The position numbers and the translations under genes were made by a program. This document shows positions 41,257-50,716 of a DNA stretch of 64,000 nt, piece after piece; within the stretch, counting starts at the first letter, position 1, and each line of letters starts with the position of its first letter. This DNA is from Verrucomicrobiaceae bacterium E54 (lineage in GTDB: Bacteria; Verrucomicrobiota; Verrucomicrobiia; Verrucomicrobiales; Akkermansiaceae): contig JAKZES010000007.1 in NCBI GenBank assembly GCA_022548915.1, positions 1 through 64,000 of the forward strand. The letters run 5' to 3'. Under the pieces are notes generated by a model. That model saw nothing but the letters and a program-made list of their open reading frames with translations, made no database searches and was not told the DNA's origin.

Positions 41257-41487
41257 GTGTACGAGTCCCCGATCAAGGCCGTCGCCACCCTCGTCGAGGT
41301 CAGAAAGCCCGGCGTTTACGGGGCGCGGCTGCCCAACGGCAAGATCACCTGCGCCCATCTTGCGAAATCCCTCGCCGGGGAAGCGGACGCGTTTGCGGCG
41401 GGCGATCGGGTGCACCTGGAGCTCACCCCGTTCGACTTCGACTCGGCCCGGATCACCGCCCGGATCGACCCCGAGGCCGGAAAATGA
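41257..41487 (+). CDS. IF-1-like S1/OB-fold protein (second infA paralogue)
   Basis: 76 residues starting at GTG 41257. Its pattern KAVATLVEVRKPGVYGARL, LPNGKITCAHLAK and AAGDRVHLELTPFDFDSARITARI lines up element by element with IF-1 (for example GDRV-x-LELTPFD against [12 protein letters not shown] in the infA at 34807). The IF-1 consensus AHISGKMRK is replaced by AHLAKSLAG, so the A-site binding surface is altered. Whether it initiates translation or binds another RNA is unknown. The in-frame region upstream is not coding-like. Its start codon is 128 bases from the divergent lipoprotein start. Confidence 0.65.
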   Translation: MYESPIKAVATLVEVRKPGVYGARLPNGKITCAHLAKSLAGEADAFAAGDRVHLELTPFDFDSARITARIDPEAGK

Positions 41488-41693
41488 AGCGGCCCGACCG
41501 ATAAACCCCGGGAAAAACCCAAAACCCAAGGGAGTCTCAGTCGGACCGCCTACTAGTGTCGCGACACCGCCCCTTTCGCTTCGATCGCCCCCCGGGTCAA
41601 GCGGATTTGATCAAGTCCCGAAAATTTCCGTGGTCGGAGCGGATCGGCTTGGCACGATTCCCCTTGGCCCCGGCCGAATCCACCCTCTAGGAA

Positions 41694-44600
41694 ATGGGTC
41701 CCATGACTCTCCACAAGCTGATGGCCGCGAACCGCGGCGAGATCGCGATCCGCATTTTCCGCGCCGCCACCGAACTGGGCCTCCGCACCGTTTCGATCTA
41801 CGCGCAGGAAGACCGCTTCTCCCGCCATCGCTTCAAGGCCGATGAAGCCTACAAGCTCGATGAGGACAAGGGCCCGGTCGGCGCCTACCTCGACTACGAG
41901 GGAATCGTCGCGCTGGCCAAGTCGCGGGGGGTCACCCTGATCCACCCCGGCTACGGCTTCCTCTCGGAGAACCCCGACTTCGCCCGCGCCTGCGCCCGGG
42001 AAGGAATCACCTTCATCGGCCCGTCGCCGGAACTGCTCGAGCAGATGGGCGACAAGACCGCCGCCCGCGATCTCGCGAAGCGCTACGATGTTCCCGTCCT
42101 GCCGGGCACCGAGGAGCCGGTGACCGATCCGGGCGAGGCCGCCAGGATCGCCGCGGAAATCGGTTTCCCCCTCATCATCAAGGCGGCCTTCGGCGGCGGC
42201 GGACGCGGGATGCGGGTCGTCCACAAGCCGGCCGAACTTCCCGGCCTGCTCGGTGAGGCCCAGAACGAAGCCGAGAAGGCTTTCGGCAATCCCGCCGTAT
42301 TCCTCGAGCGCTACATTTCGCGCGCCAAGCACATCGAAGTGCAGATCCTCGGCGACCAGCACGGCAACGTCGTCCACCTCCACGAGCGCGATTGCTCGGT
42401 CCAGCGGCGCTATCAGAAGGTCGTCGAGATCGCCCCGTCGATCGACCTCGATCCGGTGGTGCGCGGCGAGCTGTGCGACGCGGCGGTGCGGCTGGCCAAG
42501 GGCATCGGCTACAACAACGCCGGCACCGTCGAGTTTCTCTACGACATGGACCTCAAGGACTGGTTCTTCATCGAGATGAACCCGCGCATCCAGGTCGAGC
42601 ACACCGTCACCGAATGCGTCACCGGCATCGACCTCGTCCGTTCCCAGATCCTCGTCGCGGAAGGCGAATCGCTCCACGGCACCGAACTCGGAATTCCCCA
42701 GCAGGACGACATCCCGTGCAACGGCTACGCGATCCAGTCGCGCATCACCACCGAGGATCCCGAGCGGAACTTCGCCCCGGACTACGGCCGGATCATCAAC
42801 TACCGCTCGGCCGCCGGCTTCGGCGTCCGCCTCGACGCGGGCTCGGGCGACGCCGGTGCGGAGATCACCCCCTTCTACGACTCGATGCTGGTCAAGCTGA
42901 CCACCATGGGACGCAACTTCGAAACGGCCTGCCAGCGCATGGACCGCGCCCTGCGCGAGTTCCGGATCCGCGGGGTGAAGACCAACATTCCCTTCCTCGA
43001 GAACGTCATCGCCGATCCCACCTTCCGCAGCGGCCAGGCCCACACCAAGCTGATCGACACCAAGCCGGAGTTGATGCTCTTCAAGCCGCGCCGCGACCGC
43101 GCGACCAAGCTGCTCAACTACCTGTCGGACGTCACCATCAACGGCAACCCGACCGCCAAGGGCTGGAAGCCGAAGTCGACGATCCACCTGCCCCGCATCC
43201 CCCACCCCCGTCCCGACACCCGCTTCTCCGGCCCTTCATCCCGCGAGCTACTGCTGGAAAAGGGCCCGGAGGAATTCTGCCGGTGGATCCTCGAGCAGAA
43301 GCGGCTGCTCATCACCGACACCTCGATGCGCGACGCCCACCAGTCGCTCATCGCCACCCGCATGCGCACCCGCGACATGCTCAACGTCGCCGAAGCCTAC
43401 GCCACCGGACTGCCCGGCCTGTTCTCCCTGGAAATGTGGGGCGGCGCGACCTTCGACACCGCCATGCGCTTCCTCAAGGAATGCCCGTGGCAACGCCTCC
43501 GCGAGTTGCGCGAGCGGGTGCCCAACATCCTTTTCCAGATGCTCTTCCGCGGATCGAACGCGGTCGGCTACTCGAACTATCCGGACAACGTCGTCGCCGG
43601 CTTCGTCAGGCACTCGGCCGACTCCGGCATGGACATCTTCCGCATCTTCGACTCGCTCAACTACCTGCCGAACATGCAGGTCGCCATGGAGGCCGCCCGC
43701 GAACACGGCAAGGTGCTGTGCGAAGCCGCCGTCTGCTACACCGGCGACATCCTCGACGGCAGTCGCACGAAATACACGCTCGACTACTACATCAAGAAGG
43801 CCCGCGAGCTGGAGAAGATGGGCGCCCACATCCTTGCCATCAAGGACATGGCCGGGCTGTGCAAACCGCAGGCGGCCTACGATCTCGTCCACGCCCTGAA
43901 ACAGGAGATCGGCATCCCCATCCACTTCCACACCCACGACACCTCGGGCCTCAACGCCGCCTCGGTCATCGCCGCCGCGCGCGCCGGATGCGACATCGTC
44001 GATCTCGCGATGGCCGCCATGTCCGGCTCGACCTCGCAGCCGAACCTCAACTCGGTCTGCGCCGCGCTTGCCAACTCGCCGCAGGATCCGGGGCTCGACT
44101 TCGACACACTCAACGACCTCTCCGACTACTGGGAGGAGACCCTCCTTCAATACGAACCCTTCGACTCCGCGCCCCGCGCCGGCACCGCCGAGGTCTACGA
44201 GCACGAGATGCCCGGTGGCCAGTACACCAACCTGCGAGAGCAGGCGAACGCCATGGACCTCGGGCACCGCTGGCGCGAAATCGCCCGCACCTACGCCGAG
44301 GTCAACCAGCTCTTCGGCGACATCGTCAAGGTCACGCCGTCCTCCAAGGTCGTCGGCGACATGGCCATGTTCCTGATCACCCGCGGCATCAAGCCGTCGG
44401 ACGTTCCCAAGCTGAAACCCGGCTCGATCGACTGGCCGGAGAGCGTCATCGACATGCTCTCCGGCGGCCTCGGCCAGCCCGATGGTGGCTGGCCCGCCGA
44501 TGTCCAGAAGGTGGTGCTCAACGACAAGCCGGCCACCACCAGGCGTCCCGGCGAACTCGCCGAGCCGGTCGACCTCGAGGAAGTCCGGCAAATGCTCGCC

Positions 44601-45170
44601 TCCCGCTACCCGAAGTCCGAGATCCACGATCCCGCATCGGACGACGCCCTCTACTCCCACCTGATGTATCCCAAGGTCTACGAGGACTTCTGCAAGACCC
44701 GCGAGACCTACTTCGACCTCAGCGGCCTCCCCACCCCGGCCTTCTTCTACGGCCTCACGCCCGGCGAGGAGATCGAGGTCATCATCGACCACGGCAAGAC
44801 GCTCTTCATCAAATTGGTCTCGATCGGCGAAGCCGACTCCCACGGCGACCGGACGCTGTTCTACGAGCTGAACGGCATGCCGCGTGAATGCTCCATCGCC
44901 GACCGCTCGCTTTCGCACAGCGCCGGCCCCGCCAGGAAAAAAGGCAACCCTTCCAAGCCCGAACACGCCTGCGCACCCATGCCGGGCATGGTGACCGAAG
45001 TCGTCGTCTCCCCCGGGCAGGTCGTCGCCGAAGGCGAAAAACTCGTGGTCCTCGAGGCCATGAAGATGCTCACCACCGTCAGCGCCGGCAAGAACGGCAC
45101 CGTCAAGGAGGTGCTCGCCACCAAGGGCGACCAGGTCGACAGCGACGACCTTCTGGTGATCCTCGAGTAA
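41694..45170 (+). CDS. pyc: Pyruvate carboxylase
   Basis: 1158 residues, single-chain enzyme making oxaloacetate from pyruvate and bicarbonate. Domains in order: biotin carboxylase (about 1-455; KAAFGGGGRGMRVV and EMNPRIQVEHTVTE), carboxyltransferase (about 530-800; TDTSMRDAHQSL, then FRIFDSLNYLP), PYC/OADA linker, and biotinyl carrier (about 1085-1158) with EAMKM and biotinylated lysine K1124. Start ATG 41694 follows TAGGAA directly; if that hexamer is a -10 box (TTGGCC upstream at 18 bases) the true start could be the ATG at 41703. The 41488-41693 gap shows no gene. Confidence 0.96.
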   Translation: MGPMTLHKLMAANRGEIAIRIFRAATELGLRTVSIYAQEDRFSRHRFKADEAYKLDEDKGPVGAYLDYEGIVALAKSRGVTLIHPGYGFLSENPDFARACAREGITFIGPSPELLEQMGDKTAARDLAKRYDVPVLPGTEEPVTDPGEAARIAAEIGFPLIIKAAFGGGGRGMRVVHKPAELPGLLGEAQNEAEKAFGNPAVFLERYISRAKHIEVQILGDQHGNVVHLHERDCSVQRRYQKVVEIAPSIDLDPVVRGELCDAAVRLAKGIGYNNAGTVEFLYDMDLKDWFFIEMNPRIQVEHTVTECVTGIDLVRSQILVAEGESLHGTELGIPQQDDIPCNGYAIQSRITTEDPERNFAPDYGRIINYRSAAGFGVRLDAGSGDAGAEITPFYDSMLVKLTTMGRNFETACQRMDRALREFRIRGVKTNIPFLENVIADPTFRSGQAHTKLIDTKPELMLFKPRRDRATKLLNYLSDVTINGNPTAKGWKPKSTIHLPRIPHPRPDTRFSGPSSRELLLEKGPEEFCRWILEQKRLLITDTSMRDAHQSLIATRMRTRDMLNVAEAYATGLPGLFSLEMWGGATFDTAMRFLKECPWQRLRELRERVPNILFQMLFRGSNAVGYSNYPDNVVAGFVRHSADSGMDIFRIFDSLNYLPNMQVAMEAAREHGKVLCEAAVCYTGDILDGSRTKYTLDYYIKKARELEKMGAHILAIKDMAGLCKPQAAYDLVHALKQEIGIPIHFHTHDTSGLNAASVIAAARAGCDIVDLAMAAMSGSTSQPNLNSVCAALANSPQDPGLDFDTLNDLSDYWEETLLQYEPFDSAPRAGTAEVYEHEMPGGQYTNLREQANAMDLGHRWREIARTYAEVNQLFGDIVKVTPSSKVVGDMAMFLITRGIKPSDVPKLKPGSIDWPESVIDMLSGGLGQPDGGWPADVQKVVLNDKPATTRRPGELAEPVDLEEVRQMLASRYPKSEIHDPASDDALYSHLMYPKVYEDFCKTRETYFDLSGLPTPAFFYGLTPGEEIEVIIDHGKTLFIKLVSIGEADSHGDRTLFYELNGMPRECSIADRSLSHSAGPARKKGNPSKPEHACAPMPGMVTEVVVSPGQVVAEGEKLVVLEAMKMLTTVSAGKNGTVKEVLATKGDQVDSDDLLVILE

Positions 45171-45255
45171 GCCGGGAAAACGAACGGCCCGAATCAGGCA
45201 ATGGCGTCCGGCGGGAGTCCCGGACGATGAGGAGCGGAGCCCACGGTCGACCCGC

Positions 45256-46872
45256 TCACCATCCCATGAACACGACTCCCATCACCACCGTCGGCAACAA
45301 GGCTCCGAACAGCAGGCGCAGCGGGGTGATCCCGTCCTCGAAATGAGAGTTGAGGATCGAGCGTCCCGCCGGATTGGGCGCGTTGGCAATCACCGTGAGC
45401 CCGCCGCCGGTGACGGCACCCGCCACCACGGCATATTCCAGCGCCGTCGCCCTCTCCAGGAGAAGTCCGGTCTTCGAGATCATGACCCCGTCCTGGACGA
45501 TCTCCGGACTGAATTCCGGCACCTGGGCGGCGAGGAAGGTGATCGCCGCGTTGTCGTTGAACGCGGTCATCACGGTCGCGCCGAGGAACAGGGGGAACTC
45601 ACTGAGGCTTGAGAGAACCGGCGCGATCCACCAGCCCTGCAGGCCGCCGTGAATCACCAACCCGGCGAGGAAGAACCCCACCATCAGCGGACCCTTGATG
45701 CGGATCTCATACTGGTGGTGCTCGGTCGCCATGGTGAAGGCGATGAAGAAGAGGAAGCCCCCGACGAAGAACGCCGGATGATGCAAGGTCAGCACCGTCC
45801 AGGCGACAAAGACCAGATGAACGATCATGATCCAGGCGGGTGCCCGGTCGACGGAATCCTCATCTTCCAAGTCGGTCTCCTCCCGGGATGCCCTCTCCTT
45901 CAGCCGACGGAACTCTTTCCGGAACATGAAGAAATAGATCAGGCTGGAGATCCCGATGCCGAGAATCGCCCGCCAGCCGAAGTGGGTGAACATGTAGGGC
46001 AGGTTCCAATGCCACTCGGTTGCGACCATCAGCACCGGGGGCGCCGCGAAATGGGTCAGGGTCCCACCGACGGACACGTTCACGAAAAGCAGCCCCAGGG
46101 TCGCGTATTTCAGGGCGCTCGAAGGATTGAGCCGGTAGAACTGCTGACCCAGCAGCATCGCGGCGATGGCCATCGCGGCAGGTTCCGTGATGAAGGAGCC
46201 GAGCAGCGGGGCCACGCAGAGGATGGTCAGCCACCAGGCTCCGGGCGTCCGCCCGCCGAGGCCCGACAACAACCGCAACGCCCCTCCCGCGAGGCTCACG
46301 ACCGGCCGGCTGGAAGCGATCGCCATGATCACGAGCACGAACATCGGTTCGGTGAAGTTCCGCGAGTCGATGTAGTAGGCGGCGTGCCCCCATCCGTGCT
46401 GCTGGCTGAAGATCATGCCGATGAACAAGGGCACCACCCAGATCCCGAAGATGGCTTCCACCTCGCCGAGGAAATGAAACACCGTCGCCTTGAAGCTCAC
46501 GGGTTCGCGCACGCCGGACGCCGAGCCCGCCCACCGGCGGCGGTGCTCTTCCTCGGCGGCGTGTGCCATGCGGTTGAAACGCGGGGCCACGAAGGTGTGA
46601 AGGACCGCAAGGAAGAAGATGATGGTGGCGAACAGGTTGAAGGGGTCCTCCTCGATGCGGAGCAGCAGTCGTTCCCGGAGCGTGGGATCGTGACCGGCGT
46701 CGGCGAAGTGTCCGGCCTCGATCTTCTGATAGGACATCTCCGAAATCGGAAAATCCACGGCGTTCCCCGCATCGGCTCCGGCATGGGTTGCCGCAAGGCA
46801 TCCGCCCGCGAGCACGAAAAACATCAACCAAACTGAAATCCGAACGACGAACAGAGCGCGACCTGGTTGCAT
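45256..46872 (-). CDS. Putative Na+/H+ antiporter (Na_H_antiport_3 type)
   Basis: 538 residues, N-terminal signal-like segment (VWLMFFVLAGGCLAATHA) then about 12 membrane spans. Features such as LLGSFITEPAAMAIAAMLL and VMTAFNDNAAITFLA fit the ArsB/NhaD-like superfamily and resemble the PF07399 putative Na+/H+ antiporters. Likely extrudes Na+ (or Li+) in exchange for protons. Start ATG 46872 is preferred because an intrinsic terminator-like hairpin lies just upstream; a longer frame from 46941 would translate through that hairpin. Convergent with pyc. Confidence 0.8.
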   Translation of the reverse strand: MQPGRALFVVRISVWLMFFVLAGGCLAATHAGADAGNAVDFPISEMSYQKIEAGHFADAGHDPTLRERLLLRIEEDPFNLFATIIFFLAVLHTFVAPRFNRMAHAAEEEHRRRWAGSASGVREPVSFKATVFHFLGEVEAIFGIWVVPLFIGMIFSQQHGWGHAAYYIDSRNFTEPMFVLVIMAIASSRPVVSLAGGALRLLSGLGGRTPGAWWLTILCVAPLLGSFITEPAAMAIAAMLLGQQFYRLNPSSALKYATLGLLFVNVSVGGTLTHFAAPPVLMVATEWHWNLPYMFTHFGWRAILGIGISSLIYFFMFRKEFRRLKERASREETDLEDEDSVDRAPAWIMIVHLVFVAWTVLTLHHPAFFVGGFLFFIAFTMATEHHQYEIRIKGPLMVGFFLAGLVIHGGLQGWWIAPVLSSLSEFPLFLGATVMTAFNDNAAITFLAAQVPEFSPEIVQDGVMISKTGLLLERATALEYAVVAGAVTGGGLTVIANAPNPAGRSILNSHFEDGITPLRLLFGALLPTVVMGVVFMGW

Positions 46873-46912
46873 CGGCCCGAGACTGATCTTCGGGACGGGA
46901 GATTCCAAACTG

Positions 46913-46939
46913 AAAAACGCCGCCACCCGGGGCGGCGGC
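46913..46939 (-). promoter_or_regulatory. Attenuator-like terminator in the antiporter leader (riboswitch candidate)
   Basis: On the minus strand GCCGCCGCC, a CCGGGT loop, GGCGGCG, then TTTTT; 41 bases before the antiporter ATG. No minus-strand gene precedes it, so it can only end the antiporter's own transcript. Just upstream, a CAGGCC/GGCCTG hairpin and the CGGCATGCCG palindrome could form an alternative fold that blocks the terminator. Na+ and Li+ riboswitches are known to control such antiporters; identity here is inference. The 447-bp gap 46873-47319 otherwise shows no coding sequence; its right half (47120-47319) is AT-richer and probably holds the promoter of the plus-strand gene. Confidence 0.55.
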
Positions 46940-47319
46940 ATGCCGACGGGGCAGACGGAACCAGGCCGGGGGCGGGCCTGACAACCCACTGTGGCGCTTC
47001 GAGCGGAAAAGCGGCGTGCTTCGATTTTTCGACGGAAACCACCGGCTCCGCCTGGCGTGTGGGTCCGCCGTGATCATCCGACAAGCTGGCACGCGTTCTG
47101 CGCATTCTTGACGGTGCGAGTTTCGATTGCCATGCTGCAGGTCATGTTGCTCTCGGAGCATGCGGCCTTGAGCCACCATCCCTCACAAATCCGATTTCAG
47201 CGTTTGAGTTTTCAGAATTTCAGAGTTTTCCTAATCATGCTTTTACCCCTCAGCCTGCACTAACGGCTTTCGGCAGGGCCCGTTCCGATGATCCCTGCCA
47301 TAGCAGTTTCCCTCAAATA

Positions 47320-50300
47320 ATGAGCCCTCCCGTTTCGATGCCCATTCCCAGACTTCCCCTCCGCTTCCGCCTCGCCGCCTGCCTCTGTCTGTTTCCCTCC
47401 CTGGCCACGGCCGCGCCCGACTTCGATCTTTTCGGTGGTGCCGGGCTGAATGTGGAAATCACCGTTGGCGCGGCCACCACCAACACCGCCGACGGCACCG
47501 ATTTCGGAGTCGTGGATATGGATGGGCCGCCTCTCGCGCGAAACTTCCTCATCCGCAACAACGGCGACCAGAACCTGCTCATCGTTGGCAATCCGACGTT
47601 CAGTGGGTCCACCGATTTCTCCATCAGCGGACTGCCGCCAACCAACCCGTCCATTGCTCCCGGCGGAAGCGCCATTTTCACGATCACCTTCGATCCCTCC
47701 GGCACGGTCACCCGCTCGGCGACCATTGGGATCGTCAACACCTCGGGCGTCAGCGGCGAGAGCCCCTTCACCTTCGCCGTTTCCGGAAAAGGCGTCATCG
47801 ACCCGCCGGAGATCGTCGTCGAGGGGCGCTCCAGCCCGACCGCCTCCTACCTCAACATCGTCGCTGGCAGCACCTCGACCTCGACCGCCAACGGCACCGA
47901 CTTCGGCTCGGTGCCCACCGGCACCACCCGCCTTCACCAGTTCCGCATCCGCAACATCGGTGCCGGGCCGCTGACGATTTCCGCCTCCGACGACAGCGAC
48001 CAGTTCGGCTTCTTTGGTCTCGGCTCGAGCGTCAGCGTCGGCATCAACGACAACTTCGACATCACCTTTCAACCCACCACGCCGGGGACCAAGACCGCGA
48101 CCTTCACGATCGAGAACAACGACCTCGACGAGGACCCGTTCACCTTCACCCTCACCGGCATCGGCACCGAGCCGGACATCGCGGTCAAGAGCGGACCGCC
48201 GAGCTTCATCACCAATATTGTGGATGGGCAGACCATCCCGAGCCCCTCGAACTTCACGGATTTCGGAACCGTCCACGTCGATGATCCGGCACTCACCCGA
48301 CAGTACCGCATCGAAAACTCGGGAAATGCCACGCTGATCATCGATCAATTCGGGCTGACCGGCCCGGACTCCGGCAGTTTCTCCCTCAGCGGCCTGTCGC
48401 CCGGAACCGCCATCGCCCCGGGAGCAAATGTTCCGTTTTCGCTCAGCTTCGATCCCCTCACGGCCGGCCCGAAGTCCGCGACCGTCACTTTCGAAAACAA
48501 CGACCCGGACGAGGACCCCTACACCTTCGCCATCGGCGGTCTCGCCACCGGCGACCCCGAGATCACCGTGGAGGGAAGCAGCGACGGGGTGACCTACCAG
48601 ACGCTCACCAGCGGCGCCACCCCCGTGTCCGCCCCGTTCGGCACCTTGTTTCCCGGCACGGCACCCGGAGGCAGCGTCACCCACCCCTTCCGGATCACGA
48701 ATTCCGGCACCGACACCCTCACCCTGCCGGGAAATTCCAGCGCCTTCGGCTTCGCCATCACCGGCCTCGGGACCTCGCTGGCACCGGGACAGAGCGATGA
48801 CTTCGACATCACCTTCATCCCGCTCAGCGGCGGCCTCGCCTCGCGCACCGTCAGCCTCGCCAACAACGACGCCGACGAGAACCCCTTCGTCTTCACCCTC
48901 GAAGGCACCGGTCTCGGCCCGGAGATCGCCGTCTTGGGCGGCACCCCGCTCTCACCCATCGTCACCGGGGCCACCAACACCTCGACGGTCAACGGCACCT
49001 CCTTCGGCAGCGCCTACGTCGATCGCACCACCATCACCCACACTTTCAGCATCCAGAACAGCGGCAGCCAGCCGCTGAACGTGTCGTCGATCAGCCTCAG
49101 CGGCCTGCATCCCGGCGATTTCTCGCTTTCCGGGTTTCTCTCCGGTTCCGTGCCCGCCGGGTCCTCGGCGAGCTTCGACGCGACCTTCGACCCCAGCGAC
49201 TTCGGCACCCGCGCCGCCGTCGTCACCATCGCCAACGACGACTTCAACGAAGGCAGCTACACCTTCGCGATCCGCGGAAACGGCGTCGCGATCCCCGAGA
49301 TCCTCGTCTCCGGAGCCGCTTCGGGCAACACTCCCGTGGCGATTACCAACGGCGAAAGCCACCTCACCGGCTCCGCCGCGCTCAACTACCAGCCGACCGC
49401 GGTGGGCTCGCCGCGGGTCCATGAGTTCAACGTCGAAAACGCGGGCAACACGACGCTGAGCTACACCGTGGCCAGCGACAACCCGGACTTCCAGGTTTCC
49501 GCCGGGGCCGGCGGGAGCGTGGGCGTCGGAGGCTCCGACACTTTCACCGTCACCTTCGACCCGGGCACCTACGGCGACCAGACCGCCACCCTCACCCTCG
49601 ACTCCAACGATCCGCTCCAGGATCCCTTCACCTTCACCCTCGCGGCCACCGGCACCGCCCCGGACATCGCCATTTCAGGAAATGGAATCGACATCCCCGA
49701 CGGAAGCACCACGCCCAGCGTCGCCAACGGCACCGACTTCGACCAGACGCTTGCCGGCGACTCGATTACACGGGTGTTCCCGATCACCAACCAGGGCAAC
49801 GCAGTGCTTTTCCTGGGAGCCGCCGGACTTACCGGCGACACCACGAGCTTCAGCTTCGCCCCGATCAATGACGAGGCCCTCGCTCCGGGCGAATCCTACG
49901 ACCTGCGCATCACCTTCTCGCCCATTGGCACCGGCACGAGGTCCGTCACCTTCTCGGTGGACTCGAGCGATCCGGACGAAGATCCATTCACCTTCGTCCT
50001 GACCGGCACCGCCACCCGGGGGATTCAGGTTGCCCCCGACCTCGAAGTCAAAGGGAACGGACTCGTCATCGGCAGTGGCGACACCAGTCCGGCCACCGCC
50101 GACGGCACCGACTTCGGCAGTGCGGTCCTCGGTGGAGCCTCGGTCTCGCGGACCTTCGACATGCGCAACCTCGGCAGCGGCATCGGCGGCCCGATCGGCA
50201 GCGGCGACCTGACCTCCATTCAGGTCACATGCAGCCATCCGGACGTCTCGATTTCCGGTGCGCCCGCCACCATGCGTCCCGGCGACACCGACAGCTTCAC

Positions 50301-50646
50301 GGTCGATTTTTCGCCCGCCACCCCGGGCCTGCAGCAGGCGGTGATCTCGATCGCCAGCAACGATCCGAACGAGGACCCCTACACTTTCGCCATCGCCCTG
50401 CAGGTCGATTCCGCCCCGCCCTCGATTTCGGATTTTTCCATCGTCGGCAGCACCGGCAGCGTCCAAATCCCCACCGAGGCAGGGAAGACCTACACACTGA
50501 CCAGTTCAACCACCCTGTTGCCCGGTTCATGGCTACCGGTTCCGGGCACTTCGCCGGTGGCGGGCGACGGCAACCCGGCAACCTTCAGCTTCTCCGTGGA
50601 TCCGGTCACCGATCCCCGCCGCTTCTACCGGGTGGAGGTGGATTGA
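47320..50646 (+). CDS. Choice-of-anchor D domain surface protein, tandem beta-sandwich repeats
   Basis: 1108 residues. Signal peptide ends near ATAAP (residue 32). About nine units of ~110 residues follow, each with a TxxADGTDFG-type start, a FxIxNxG core, FDITFxP and SNDxDExPFTF, the choice-of-anchor D/ASPM-SPD-2-Hydin-like beta-sandwich pattern. The C-terminal ~70 residues (TYTLTSSTTLLPGSWLPVPG ... FYRVEVD) are the domain often ending secreted Verrucomicrobiota/Planctomycetota proteins. No PEP-CTERM or LPXTG anchor is seen. Likely a secreted or surface adhesin/scaffold. A second ATG at 47338 could be the start. Repeats make the locus prone to recombination. Confidence 0.85.
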   Translation: MSPPVSMPIPRLPLRFRLAACLCLFPSLATAAPDFDLFGGAGLNVEITVGAATTNTADGTDFGVVDMDGPPLARNFLIRNNGDQNLLIVGNPTFSGSTDFSISGLPPTNPSIAPGGSAIFTITFDPSGTVTRSATIGIVNTSGVSGESPFTFAVSGKGVIDPPEIVVEGRSSPTASYLNIVAGSTSTSTANGTDFGSVPTGTTRLHQFRIRNIGAGPLTISASDDSDQFGFFGLGSSVSVGINDNFDITFQPTTPGTKTATFTIENNDLDEDPFTFTLTGIGTEPDIAVKSGPPSFITNIVDGQTIPSPSNFTDFGTVHVDDPALTRQYRIENSGNATLIIDQFGLTGPDSGSFSLSGLSPGTAIAPGANVPFSLSFDPLTAGPKSATVTFENNDPDEDPYTFAIGGLATGDPEITVEGSSDGVTYQTLTSGATPVSAPFGTLFPGTAPGGSVTHPFRITNSGTDTLTLPGNSSAFGFAITGLGTSLAPGQSDDFDITFIPLSGGLASRTVSLANNDADENPFVFTLEGTGLGPEIAVLGGTPLSPIVTGATNTSTVNGTSFGSAYVDRTTITHTFSIQNSGSQPLNVSSISLSGLHPGDFSLSGFLSGSVPAGSSASFDATFDPSDFGTRAAVVTIANDDFNEGSYTFAIRGNGVAIPEILVSGAASGNTPVAITNGESHLTGSAALNYQPTAVGSPRVHEFNVENAGNTTLSYTVASDNPDFQVSAGAGGSVGVGGSDTFTVTFDPGTYGDQTATLTLDSNDPLQDPFTFTLAATGTAPDIAISGNGIDIPDGSTTPSVANGTDFDQTLAGDSITRVFPITNQGNAVLFLGAAGLTGDTTSFSFAPINDEALAPGESYDLRITFSPIGTGTRSVTFSVDSSDPDEDPFTFVLTGTATRGIQVAPDLEVKGNGLVIGSGDTSPATADGTDFGSAVLGGASVSRTFDMRNLGSGIGGPIGSGDLTSIQVTCSHPDVSISGAPATMRPGDTDSFTVDFSPATPGLQQAVISIASNDPNEDPYTFAIALQVDSAPPSISDFSIVGSTGSVQIPTEAGKTYTLTSSTTLLPGSWLPVPGTSPVAGDGNPATFSFSVDPVTDPRRFYRVEVD

Positions 50647-50716
50647 GCGCGAACGCCACTTCCCCCACCCATACATCGCAAGCGTCGTGCTTGGAACGGC
50701 ACCGCAAAACACCTCC

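Noticed and set aside
42392-44887. Plus-strand frame of 831 codons inside pyc
   Set aside because: Arginine/proline/histidine-rich shifted frame of the pyc gene, no motifs.
46873-47319. Small protein genes in the antiporter/choice-of-anchor gap
   Set aside because: The few short frames lack ribosome-binding sites and any coding character, and cross strong hairpins.
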